A stretch of DNA of 64,000 nucleotides, taken from NCBI GenBank assembly GCA_005281725.1, contig SSBO01000003.1, forward strand, positions 1,325,396-1,389,395. Direction: 5' to 3'. Made by a program: the position numbers and the translations under genes. Below are positions 27,601-40,700 of the stretch, one piece after another. Under the pieces are notes generated by a model. That model searched no databases. It saw only the letters and a list, made by a program, of their open reading frames with translations, and had not been told where the DNA came from. Each line of letters opens with the position of its first letter. Position 1 is the first letter of the stretch. This DNA comes from Wuchereria bancrofti (lineage: Eukaryota > Nematoda > Chromadorea > Rhabditida > Onchocercidae).

Positions 27601-30600
27601 TATATTAAGCAGCTGTTTAGTTTACAATTGGCTATTGTTAGTTAGCAATTGGCGATTGTTAGCAATTATTTGTTATGCTAGTAGCGACTTTGGGATGATT
27701 TTATTCTGGAATTATTTATAAAAAAATAAGGTGATCTGTATAGGGTTGGATGAATGAACTTCGTGGAAAGTACGATTCTTCGACTTATCATGTAAATAAT
27801 GCTCAAACGGTGCTTGTACGTCTTGATGGTAATTTATTGCGGATTTCACGACCAGAACGAGCTGTTCTCAAGCATGCTTTTCACACTGATCCAACATTAA
27901 CAGAGGCAGAACCAGCAATTTCGAGCCAAAGTATATACAATTTAACAGGAGCCAGGGTAATGTGATTATTTTTTAACTATAGTTTCTAGATTCGGTTTGT
28001 ATTTCCCTTGTTATTCTTGGCGGTTGGTTCAAATTTCATATGTTTAGGTTACGTTGCGACCTAAACGTTTGGCAAAAAGGCGTTGGTGGAGTCGTAAGTA
28101 TCCTATACATATTCGCTTAGCTTCTAGAGATAGCGAAATATCGACGTTTCCATTACTTCAAAGGTCTCTTTCTGCGAATGAAACAATCGAATTAGCGAAA
28201 TCTGCATCATCCAGCGGCGAAGAATGTGATAGCAATGAATGGAAGTTAGTTGAAAAAAGAAAAAAGGAAATAAGGTTTATGATTTATTAGCAGGAAAAGT
28301 TGAGGTCCTTAAATTGTAGGTTTTATAAATTATATAATGATATAATGCTTTGTATAATATATAATGCTTTTGTAATTCTCAGGGAATTCAATATTAAATT
28401 AAACTAAATTTTTTGGATTTATCCAAACTCTTACAATTTTTCAGTTTACTCTTCTCACATGACGCATGGTAGAGCTAATTGTTACTTATGATTTCATAAT
28501 TTATAAAAGCCAGTCATACACTTTCTACTTATGTTTTGTGACCAGTTGTTTCCAATGCCATTTCTTTTCAACAATATTTCTATGCTTATTGCATGAATGT
28601 TCGTTTTAAGATCACCAGAATCAATAAAAACAATGTATAAGAATGATATGAAACATCCTTCACAGGAAAACTTGGACGGAAATTCGCGTATGTCTTTTTT
28701 ACTGCTCTTAATATTCCTCTATAAATTAGATTGCTGCAAAATCTAGGTAACCTGTCTAATCATTTAAAATGCTTGGTAACAGTGCGTGCTGCTGTGTATA
28801 AAGCATATCTGTGCATCGACCTAATTGCGTAATCGTTTGATCATGCTATTACTATAAATAGTTGTTGAACCGTCTGATATTAGTCAGATTGAATTGCTTC
28901 ATCTATACATTAACATGTTTTGACATTCTTAAGCTTTTTTTTTTCAAGTCCTTACAGTGTTTAATTTTCTAGGTTGAATTTTGTTGAATTAAAAGAGAAG
29001 TGCATAATTTGCTGAAGTCTATGTATTTTGAAATAATATTGTTTTTGCAGAATATGTGCCTTGTACAGAAAGTGACGAAGAAAATCCAAAAAAGATTAGT
29101 TCATGCTCTGTTGATTTTGGGAATAATTTAAGCAAAAGCCGGAGTCTGTACTTTTTTGTTCGTAGTGCTAGGGAAAAAGAACGTTGGTTTCACAGGTAAT
29201 TTTCAGTGTTTTTAATATTTCTTATAACTTTGAAAAATTATATATATTATAGCTTTTAAAAAATGTAGCTTTTATAGCTTTAAAAAATATATATGTAATT
29301 GTCAGTTGTTATAAAGGTACAGAGTATTACGGAAATTGCATGAGAGTCGATATACACCTATGTTTGGCTAATACTGCTGTTAGTGTATTTAAACATCAGA
29401 ATTACATTTGCATGTTATCTTCTTGACTGATCATTATAATTTAATGCTGTGGAATATTTTAAATTTAATATTTTACCAGACAGTTTTTCTGGTAATAATA
29501 CAACGGGTTATTTTGATATTTCTCTTACTTCAAATGCTATGATTAAACTATTACAGGTTACGAGAAGCGTGCAGTCAGTGCAGTGCGGGAACTGCAACTG
29601 CAGAAACAGCGGTTAATTTTGAATTTGTAAACATCCTTGTAAAACCTAGTTTGAAGGCCTATTCACTAAATAAGATGGAAGCAAGTAATTTCTGACAATA
29701 ATCAAGATTTAGGAGTTTCAACCGAATAAAGCCAATTAGTTCGGACGGTTGAAAAAATAATCGTGATTTGTATGGATTCAAATCAGTTGACGAATAGATA
29801 ATTCGTGTAAATGATCCATTTCTGAAAACATTGTTATATAGATGGCTACAATAAAGGATTGAATAAAACTGAAAATATCTGTGCCCAGTAACTGATTCGA
29901 TATGAAAAATAATGTTATAGCTTCCAAGAAGTGACGTGAAAGAAGTTTTACGAGATCGTCGTTTTTCACTTCCGCTATCAGTTGCGGAATCAGATTCGTT
30001 GAAATTGAGTTTGGAGTATTTTCTTTACATCAGCAATCGTGTACAGTTCAACAAGTATAAACCTTTTATACTTTTTCAAATTTTTTGAAGTAAATTTTTT
30101 CGGTGATTTTTCGACTTTTTTTTTTTGGAAATCCAAACTCTTGTCATTCCTGTCTAGATGTATTGATGAAGTCCTTAAAACTTTACACGAGGGAAACGAG
30201 AAGCGAACCAATGGCAATGTTGTATACATGGATTTGGGACGTAACAAATGGTATCCTGGAAAAGTTGATACTAGCCCACAACTTGTTATGTCTGTAAACG
30301 CTTTAGCTGCTAGGTTCGAATTTAATCTCTTTTCGTGACATTTGATTCCATGGCATTATTAATCATTTTATTATAAATATCTGTATATGACGTAAAAAGT
30401 GTTTCCCGAAAAATGATTATTTTTGATAGCTTAATGAAATTTGAAAAATATATTTCAGAATATTTTATGATTTTTGTCGAGATTCATATTGGTGCAAGCA
30501 GGTGCAAAACAAAATTCAATCTAAATTAGCTACTCTTAATGTTAGTTTACAATTCCTCCAAAATATTTTTGCATGTGAAGTGTACGGTATTGAAAATTGT

Positions 30601-32378
30601 TTGTTGAAAATTAATATGTTTTGTACGCTAATCATTGTGAACTGCTTACTATATTTTTTAAGTTACTACAAAAAATTATAAGAGGAAGTCAAAAAAGACC
30701 GCAAAAATTGAATTAGGTAAATTTATTAAATCCAAACAAAGGATTGGTTAAAAAAAGAACTGCTTAAATTCCCTTCTGCTGACTAGTTTTGATTCTCTAA
30801 AAATTTCCACTTGAGTTGGAATTTAAAATTGGTATTTTTGGTGATTAGGGTTTTGTTTTACATGTTCGTTTGAAATAGTTTTGCTGTTTGCTTTCAGTTG
30901 CCATACTTTATCGAAACTCTGGAACTTTCAAATTTGGATCTGGGCACTACGCCACCTGAAATTGTCGCTGTCCACTCACCTGTTCTAGATCATTGGGGGC
31001 TTTGGATCGATTTTGAGGTATTCTACTCTAGTAATGAAATTCAGTTGTAATTCTACTGATGCGAGTGGGAAATTTAATGGTAAATATAGACATTAGCCAG
31101 TTTCTGCATACTAAATTTTAATTAGTCTGAGGAAGAACTAAAAGTATGTCAATGACATTGCAATTGCAATTATATTTTTGTTTTAGTTGAAATATCGCGG
31201 TGGAATACATTTGACATTGGAAACAAAAGTCAATTTAATGAAATTGAAAGAGGGCATGCACAAGAATGGAGTGTGCAGAGAGGTATGGTTTTAATTTCAT
31301 ATCGCACTTGAATGTTCAAATAATATTAAGTTAAATGAAGCAGTTTTTTGACTTTAGGTTAGCAAAAAGAAGACCTCGATACGCTTTCATCACTATTCTG
31401 ACTCTGATTTGCCAGAATCACCCGAAGATAGTCCAGATGAAGACTTTGGCTCAAAGATGGAGAAGTTGGTTTTTTTTCGGCATATCAAAATTGGATCTGT
31501 TATTAGTAATATCAATTCTTGTAGCATCCTCAAATTGAACAGGCTAGATTACACTTACTGTTTTAAAATGCATATTTTGCAGAACTCAAGTTGTCAAGGA
31601 AAGTACGGGCAAGAAATTACTGAACGTGGTCGATAAAATAGCTAGCAGTAATATATTCCAAGGTGCTTCCGAATTCCGACCTGTAAAAAAGGTTTCTTTT
31701 TTTTCGTATGGCTCAAGTCAGTTAATGACTTACCCACTTCCAACTTCAATTTTTTTTGCACTTATATTGAAGTTATTATGTATGCAAGGATTCAATCTTT
31801 TTTGATATAGGTAGTATTTCGTATTTATTATCTGTTATATTTAATGTACTACTTTTCCAAGCAGTAAACATTCGAGGCTTTCTTTTTTTCGTTCGCCATT
31901 CATCTAAAAATACGTTTATGATTCTCTTGTTTTCAGTAGACAAACTTGAAATTACTACACAGAAAGTATTTATTGCAATTTAGATGATGGAGGGTATATC
32001 ATCGACACGTTTATTACTAAATGTTGATGTAATACGCTTAGAAGGCACTATGACAATTAACATTCCTCCACCTCCTTCTGATAGACTCTGGTAAGTATTT
32101 TTATAATTTGATTTTTGCGAAATCTCGTCTGTAAAGTTTAATTTCATGATCTTTAAATTGGTAATTCTAGGTATGCATTCCGTACTCCGCCGGAACTTTC
32201 TATCAGAAGTGTTCCGCAAGTGGGCGATAGATTGGTGGATATGAGTACTGTCTCCAGCTGGATTGAAAATAAGCTTCGTTTATTGTTAGAGAAAAATTTG
32301 GTCTGTCCAAATATGGACGATCTGATCGTTCCTGTAATGAGCGGTAATGAACTTTTAAATGGTGGTTATAATTGTTGA
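21669..32378 (+). CDS. TEX2: TEX2 family SMP-domain lipid-transfer protein of ER contact sites
   Basis: ER-anchored protein carrying a PH-like region and an SMP domain that moves lipids at membrane contacts. I joined 21 exons, beginning 21669-21726, 22150-22230, 22369-22505, 23817-23924, 25543-25711 and 25874-26001, and ending 31984-32090 and 32171-32378, to about 933 residues. The N-terminal 225 residues are Ser-rich and polar. Exon 26847-27104 encodes two membrane helices (LLGFTCVSMLALICVFFFPG and the following WGLYMSFLCFLYFFV). The PH-like part spans exons 27744-29195 and ends in REKERWF. The SMP domain has RIFYDFCRDSYWCKQVQNKI, LPYFIETLELSNLDLG, WGLWIDFELKYRGG and TINIPPPPSDRLWYAF, all TEX2 hallmarks. 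One junction, 29638 or 29684 to 29921, is unresolved. The start is chosen because the ATG at 21669 follows a TTTCAG and its exon joins in phase. Confidence 0.9.
23072..23129 (+). repeat. Tandem 27-bp duplication in a TEX2 intron
   Basis: Two copies of a unit beginning TACTAAAATATACTCC and ending TTGTCGAA start at 23072 and 23103, a period of 31 bases. They are identical over 27 bases, so the duplication is recent or conserved. Confidence 0.85.
24038..24202 (+). repeat. Direct repeat pair in TEX2 intron 4
   Basis: GCCTGG, then T or C, then AAATGACAGAATGAATT, occurs at 24038-24061 and 24179-24202 with one mismatch. The 141-bp spacing suggests a duplicated segment whose remainder has diverged. 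TEX2 intron 4 (23925-25542) is the longest in the gene and has no recognisable gene inside it. Confidence 0.75.
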
Positions 32379-34765
32379 TAAATTTGGTTATCTCGTCTTA
32401 GAATCTATCTTTATGACATAGTGATTTTTCTTTCATCCTTTTGAGGAAATATCCGAAAATTTATCTAATCAAATTATGCAAAATTTTTTGAAATTTTTTG
32501 TAGGTTTATGTTTTTATTGTATTTTGAAATTGTGCTTTATTGGTGTTTTTTTATCCATTTCACTTCTTTTCGTTTCAGTCCTGAATTTTCTTCCCTTTAT
32601 TGCCTAAACTTCTACTATGTTTTACGGATATATTTGAATTAATGCAGGTAATAGCCATAAATAATTTTAATTTGTCTTCCAACACTTGTAAAGTTTTGAG
32701 AAATTCTACTTCCTTTGAGGTATGTAAATGTTTTGCTGAATTTAGAAAATGTTTTTAGTATTGTGTGCTTTCAAACTTTTAAAAATATATCAAATGACAT
32801 TTGTTGGCTTACTGATGAATTTATCCAAGCTTTTTGTATATTTTATTACCTAGCTATTTATGATCTTCCTAGTGTCTGCTTGGCTATTTCGTTTTTAATC
32901 TTTTTTTACTTCCTCAATTTTTATCCAAAATTATTCCATTTTCATTCAGCTTGATTATAGATTTATAGATTTCTCAATTATTGTAGAGCTATTTGGCTTC
33001 ATGCAATATAACACTCAACTTTTAAATAAAAATAGATAAAAAATTCTAACTTTTCTAACTAAAAACTTCTAAAATTTGATCTTGTTTAGTGCTATTTATA
33101 TTTGAATGTTATTTGCATAAAGATTCAGTGTTATTTGTCACTTTCCGATAGATCTAGAATGTTAGCATAGAAATTTAACAGTTAATGGTTAAGGTTCCTA
33201 GAGCTACAAACAATTTCTGCATTCCCGAAATCTATTTTTCACTCATGCTCATGGTTCAAATTTCTCGAGAAATTATTTGTAAACTTACATGATTATATGA
33301 ATATTAGGTAGGTAGGATAGCCTTTATATATGATTATAAAGGCTGTTTAGTTTATTTCGTCGACTTATACGAAGTATTGCGAACATTTTATCCGGAAAAT
33401 GTATATATTTGACTGTATTTGGTTGGGTAAATACTTTGAATGTGATTTGATAGTAATCTAATTTGAATTTGAAATGTAGAATGCAAAGAACTGTTTCTGC
33501 TTCTGTTGATAGTAATAATGAATGTAATGATTAAGATGGTATGTTTGATTTGCCATATTGTTTGCATCCAAACTAAACAATGACTGTTTAAGATGGATGT
33601 TGGCTGAACACATTTTGAAAGTTATTTTTTTATGGAAACAAAGTTTGTTCATATAATTAACTGAATAAGTAAAGAAAATGTGAAATTATAATTGTAACAT
33701 GAAGAAACAGTTATATCAATTTGTTAATATACTTTCAAAGGGATTGAAACCATATTCATCTTCATGCACCCTAAAATTTAAATTGCAAAAAGTTTTTTAA
33801 ACAGTTTTGGAGATTTGTTGCAGAAACATTACCAGACAAAAGTTGTATTTTGTAATTTATTCAATTAGATACAGCATTGGTTGAGATAATAAATAGATGA
33901 GTTAAACTAAGGCTTGAAAACAAAAGCAAACGAATACATATTTGTTTTTGTTTTATTTCTGTATACCAAAAAAAAACATTTCGAGTCATTGAAATTAATC
34001 GTTCAACAATGACATCTTGAATACTACTTAGAATTGTCATAGTGATGATAGTATGAAATTTGGTTCAGTTGAATGATCGCTATTGTGCGATCATTTCTTT
34101 TGATAATTTTGCTTGCTGATGATAATTGATAATTCTATTTATTCCATTTTCTCTGCTTCTATCCGTCCAATACTTTTTGCTTTACTGTTCTCAAATTATC
34201 AATGCCTATTTTTTGTTTGTTTAGATTTTTTTTTTCTTTTTTGTTTGAAAGAAAAAAAAATAAAAGATAAGACAAACATGATGAAACAATCCTTATAACA
34301 GCAACATAAAGTTCCACTTGTTACCAAACTGGTTGTTCCTCTAAAAGCTTTGCATCTGTATTTGTCATCTTGGTAAATCTTCCGAAGACACCATACAAGA
34401 GGTGATAGACTCGGTGATGCTTTTATTAATGATGGTATTTTATCTGTGCAACCAACCTAAAATGATTATTGGATCGAATTATACCACAGACGTATTTTCT
34501 TTTCTTATTCTACTAAAATTCTATTTCTTTTTTTTTTTCTCTCAAATATATGTCGGAAAATTACAATATTATTATTTTGATCATCTGAAATGATTATTCT
34601 CGAAACAATGATATGTGATAGCACTTATGATAATGGTAATGTATATCACATAGATTTGTTTGAATAAGAAAATAAAACATGAGATGAAATGAAAGAAAAT
34701 TTGAATTTCATGATTAATTTCCATAAAACTAAAATGCTGATAGTTTATATTCATACAATCTCAAT
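32379..34765. other. Convergent spacer, TEX2 and cysteine-rich gene
   Basis: This 2.4-kb A+T-rich interval lies between two stop codons on opposite strands. It holds a 9-bp hairpin at 34072-34095 (AATGATCGC, TATTGT, GCGATCATT) and several poly-T runs. Small frames such as 32715-32954 and 34113-34298 are Phe/Leu-rich translations of T-rich DNA. I find no gene. Confidence 0.55.
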
Positions 34766-37700
34766 TTACTTCTCTTTACTGACCAATTTTTCCGCTGAAT
34801 CAACATAACGGAAAATGAAGCAGCCAGTTCTTGATGAGCATTTCTCAACGATTGTTTTTGTTTTTTCAGCAATAACACATTGATGATAAGGTTGTGGTTT
34901 TTTTGTTTTGGTATAAAAAGATAGTGAATAATTTAGCTGATATGTCATCATATCCACTAAATCTGCAAATTATACTTTTCCCCTTAGTATGATCCATTTG
35001 TCATTTCAAATCATTATTACTTCATAAATACTTTTATAGATAGAACAAACATACTATTGCATGTATAGGTTGCATTAGATTTACACAATGTCGTATAAGT
35101 TGTATAATTTTTATGTTTAGTTACAATAAAACGCTTCTTTGATGCAATTTCCTCTTTAAGTCGAGAATAGTGCAAGTTGTAAAACCGATAAAAAAAACCA
35201 AAATTGCTGACTGATAAGGATGTTGCACAAATTGGCATTTCTTCGGTTTCCTGGCGAGGGAAATAAAAATTATTACTGTGATGATAAATTTTGGAGTGAA
35301 ATTTTTTTCTTTGCTCAATTTTATGCTTTCATCATCATTACCTTACTTTTTTTTTTTTTTAAATAACAACATTATTAGTGATACCTGTTTAGAACCTTCT
35401 ATTAAGTTAACTTGTCCAGAAATAAATAAGGGTTCATGACCAATAAGAGAGGTGAAAAAACAGGTTGGCTGATTCAAGTCTTTTATCTTTAATAGCATTT
35501 CAGTAGTAATTCCGGCATCGCATTGTTTCTGAATTGAGCATATTTGCAAATATTATAAAGAATGCTAAATCTACGATTCGAATTTCATTGTATCAAAAAG
35601 AATATATGACATATTGTAATTGTAATGTTATCATTAAAAATTTGATGACACATTAAGAGACATTGCTATGGTACATTGTTTACTTAACATTATTATTGCG
35701 CATTTCATTTCGCATATTTAAGTAAAACATATATTACAATCGATTGATGAACTTACTGATTCTAAGGTTTTTGTTTTCCAATTACATTTACAACTGCGAT
35801 ATTGAAAGATTGTCCTTTCGCTTTCATAATTTTTCTTCAGATGACAGTATGGATCTTTTAGTGTATGTATATGGTAATTAGAGCATGATAAATTTCTGCT
35901 GTAATGAAAATAGGTTCTGCGACATAAACAGGTGACATAAAAGTGAAAATTCAACAAGCCAACACATCTTATTGCTTTTTTCCCTCTTTACAAAATCTTT
36001 GTTATCACCCATCTCACATAAGTTCAAAATCAATAGTTCTTTTACTAAATTTCATCTTTTTTTTTTATATTTGCATGTCTACCTTGTTTTAATTTAAATA
36101 GTCATATGTTGTCCCACATCCCCCAAGCTAAATACAAATTCCATTAAGAGAGTAGAAGAGAAATTTCTCGATAAATTATTAGTGATCAAAAATATGAATA
36201 ATATAAAATTGTTTGTCCCCTTTTCTAACTGCAAGAGTGTCACAGTTCATTTGAAATCATCTAAATCTTCATCCTAAAAAACAATACGCACCGTAAATTA
36301 GAAGTTAAAAATCTATAAAGTCCTCAATATTTAAGTCAAAAATTTAACATGACATCATCTACTTTATTATTCTTAATTTTACCACAGTAATTAAAGAATT
36401 TGGTTTTCTCTTTTAGAAAATGAGCGTTTGTCAAGTGCAGCAATGCTTGAATGTGCAAATGTGAAAAGTTATAATTGAAGCAAAACTATGATTAATCATG
36501 AACAAGAATACAGTAAATGATTATTTTATAGAATTTTTATTAATTTCATTTTTGCCAAAATGTCCTTGTAGATCCTATTTTCCAAAACTGCGACAATTAA
36601 CCGTTTTTCATTTCCAAAAGTTAATAACTAAACTCCTTTAGCGGCTAATTAATATAGACTTTCTAATGGTAAAAAGATGTAAATAGTTGCCAAAAAATCA
36701 TCTTAACAAATAAAATTAGGAGACAAGTAAATTTGCCATAAGTTTCTTGCTAGAACTAGTCAATTTTAAAAATGATAGTCTATAAGTTACATAAATAAAA
36801 AGTTCGTTTAAAACTTTGAAGCATTCAATTTTATGAAATAATCAAACATTGAAATGAGGGAAATTTATGAATAAAAGACAAACAATAGAATGAGAAAAAT
36901 CGATGGATAAGAGTTTAAGCTCAAAATTTCATTTAATTTGCTTAACATTCATATATTTTGTCCATTATACTTCATTTCGAGTATAATCATTTCTATCAAA
37001 TAGCTCAAATTTTTCAATGAAAGCTATATCTAATTTTTGACAATTATCAGTACTGCATTGAATAAATAATTTAATAAAATATGAAGATAAAAGGAAAAAT
37101 ATATAAAATTAATTTTACTACTTGCCATTTTCTGATTGTCCACTAAAGCTTACACTCAGTATCCTCAAATCCCAATCTTTTCTTAACAACAGCTATTATC
37201 CAAGATAAAACTAATAAAGATAACCTGATGAGAACAAAGAAAAAAATTTCTGATAAACTAAAATTTCCTTTTTCCATATTTACTTCTTAGATATATTTGT
37301 GGTCAACAAATCTTAAAATAACAAATCTTTAAATTAAACAGAATTGACATAATTTACTCAAAATTTGCTTAAGTAAAAAATTTTAAAGTTTGACATTTTC
37401 TTGGTGCAATATGAGATGAAATTATTTGCATACATAAATTCAAATTTCAAACATTCCTGAATTTTCGAAACGAATGAATCTTCATTTCTAGTAAGATATA
37501 CTCAAAATGAATCAACCTGTCACCAACTAATACTGTACTTTCAGCAAGTTTATGCAGAATTAAATTATGTTCATCCACAGATATCTCTTCTCGAAGTCGG
37601 AAATCAATATTTCTCACACAATCTCTAGTTCCAAATATAAAGGTTCGCAAATATGTTGCTAACTGTTGATGGCATGAACCGAAAAGACTGAAAAAAAAAA

Positions 37701-40700
37701 AAAAAACAATGTCATTTGATTAATCAAATATTAAATACATTAATGATGCATATTTGTTAAAAGTAATTTAAATTTGGAGTTTTGCTATTTATTTGCTATC
37801 TCTCAATTCATTTGTTTCATTTTTAATCCTTTTTCATTTTTTTTTTCTTTTTTACCTCTCTATTAAATATAACATTTAGTGCAAAAATTAAATTTTCACT
37901 AATGTCAATGAAAAAAAAAAAAGAAATAAAACTAACATAGTGCATTTAAAACTAAATTTAAATCAAACTCAACAATCATGATAAATTTTAAAGATATTGA
38001 TACGTAGTGAAATATTTTGATGTTATAGTTAAATCTTCATAATCACGATATTGCAGCCAATTGCTACATAAATTGCTAGCACAACAACAAGAAGATTCAA
38101 TTAGCACTGTTTTTGCTCGTAATGCATCCGGTAAACATTCCGGATAATTACGTTTGCATCGTGTTATTTTACATTTCTTTTCAAGATCCGGTCCAACTTT
38201 GTACTGAATGCTGAATACATGATAACATTAAATTATTAATAAACGATATTAGCGCTTTCTCAATTTTCATTTCAATTCTTCTTCTAGTAATGTAGTTGAA
38301 GCAGTTGAATGACATTATCAAAATTTAATCCTTTAGAAATTTACTTTCAAATGATTTAACTGATAATAGTTTGATGTGAATTAATTGTTTGTTACTACCT
38401 AATCTTTGATTCAAATTGTTGTAGTGCTAATGTTAGAAAGTATCTTTATACCATTTTGGAATTCTAATGTAGCTTATCCACTATTTCATTTCGTTTTGAA
38501 ATTGATATTTTGCCTTCAACTGAACTGGAATACCAGTAGTGAATTTAAATTCAAATTAGATTCAATTTTTAATCAACTTTCCCATGCAACACATGCATAT
38601 CCTTTCTGTTTATCTGTCCTATTATTTAATTGTTTACTCTTTCAAATTTCGTTAAAAAAAGATAAACCTAATGAAATAATCATCTGATGTCAACCTACTT
38701 CCTAAATGATTGTCATTTCGAAGTCAATTAATATGCAAAAGATTGTTACATTCAATTTGCATGAAATTCTTAAAATAAAATAGTCTCAGCTTCTTTCGTA
38801 CATTTTTATTTACATCACTGATCAAAAAATAAGCGTTATCCAGCATCTTTGCTATCTTTTTTGCTAGTACTTATACTGATTCATCTATTTTAACCTTTAG
38901 AATAATTATTATAATAGTATGATTCATTCATTCATTCTTGTTATAATACCTATTTATTTTGTTTTTAATCAAAGAAATAAAATTCTTTAGTGAAGATAAA
39001 TAATTCAATACCATATGTGAAAATTCTTCAGTGAAAATAAATAATTCAATACCGTACAAACCTTTTCGCTATACTATTTTGAAATAGAACTGCAAAAGAA
39101 AGTTTGCAGAATCGATATCTTGGAGGAAGATCTTCAATTTGTATTTCGGTCCATTTTACTGGGCTGTACCTAGTTGTTAGATCCGTATAAGAAAGTGGTT
39201 GAACGCAGTAGTAATGTGGTTCATTCAATCCCGGCATGGTATCTGTTTCATTTGATTCTGTAAAGAACTTTTTTTTTTTTATTTTTGATTAGAAACTGTG
39301 CTAATTTCGAATGTTGTACACATTTTGAAGATAGAAAATAAAGCTGATGCTTTAATTTAATTTAAAATCGATTACGTTGAACAAATAATGTGCAAAATAT
39401 GCAATCATGCATGCAACTGGAAATATGCAAATGCAACTAATATGTATTTTTATTGGTAGAAAAAATAAGATTGTTAAGCAGATAATTGATAGAAATGAAA
39501 TCTATAAATTAGAACTTATGAAGAAGTGAAAAAAACTAAGTTTAAATTTTACAATTTTTTTTTTTTTGATTATTTTTGCATGCTTACATCTGTTGAAATA
39601 ACAACGAATTAAATTGAATCGAATTAAACAAAAAAGTATTACCTTTAGCAGGAAAACTATAAATGAAATCATGATATGACCATACGTGACGGCTAATAGT
39701 TGCCGATTGAGAGCGAAGAGTAAGCGCTGGATCTCCAATTTTAGCTAATTCTATCCAAATCTTTTTATTCTTTTCAAATAAATCTTTTCTTTTTGGCTCA
39801 TAAGTACAATCAAGTGGATTACTCCAACAACAACATATTATGAAATATGTTTTATGCGACACCAATTGCAAACATCGACCATCTCCAACACCTAATGTAC
39901 CACTAAAATCGCAAGCTTCACCAATTCGAAATAAAGCAACTAACGTTGTCTAAAAATAATTTGCACTTAATATAAATCGATATTCGTTCAAGTTTAAAAA
40001 AAAAAAGAAGAAAGTACAATAATTTTAGAATTAGTCACTTCTATACTTTGTATTTTTACCAGTAATTCTATGCACGATGCAGTAAGACAATTGCGCCGAT
40101 TAATATTCTACTCTTTCATCTTTTTTTTTCTGGTTTGAAGTTACAACTATTATGCAATTATTTGAACATCTTATACAGCCATCAATTCGATCTTTCCGTA
40201 TTTTTACAGAACAGGTCATAGGTCACTGATAGTTAAATGTTTTAGATTGCTCTCATATTGATATGTGATAAATTAAATTTCCACTGACAAAATCATGACT
40301 TGGATATGATATGACTATATCAATTTGGTTCCAAAGCATCGGACCGCTATAAATTTTCATCTCGCTGTTGACATTAAAAACAAGTATGCATGGTGCATCA
40401 TCTACTATATTCTTCTAAAATAATTCTTTCTTATTTTTTTTATAAAGTAAGCATTTATTAAACAATAATCCTAAAATATGAGAGGAAACTAATTTAAAAA
40501 TCTTTTCGCAAAATTTGATGAAGTAATAATTAAGCGATTAATCTAGTAAACATAAATATAATTCTTTGCTTCTATTATTTGCAAAAAAAAAAAAAAAAAA
40601 AACAATGTTAAATCGATTTATTAACCACAAAAATAAGCAAGAAAAATATTTCAGTAATATGTTTCTCTTCAATATTACACATACCTTTTTGTCACCATTA

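Noticed and set aside
32715..32954. Hydrophobic 79-residue plus-strand frame downstream of TEX2
   Set aside because: Phe/Leu/Ile-rich composition follows from T-rich DNA; no signal for a separate gene or extra TEX2 exon after the clear stop at 32378.
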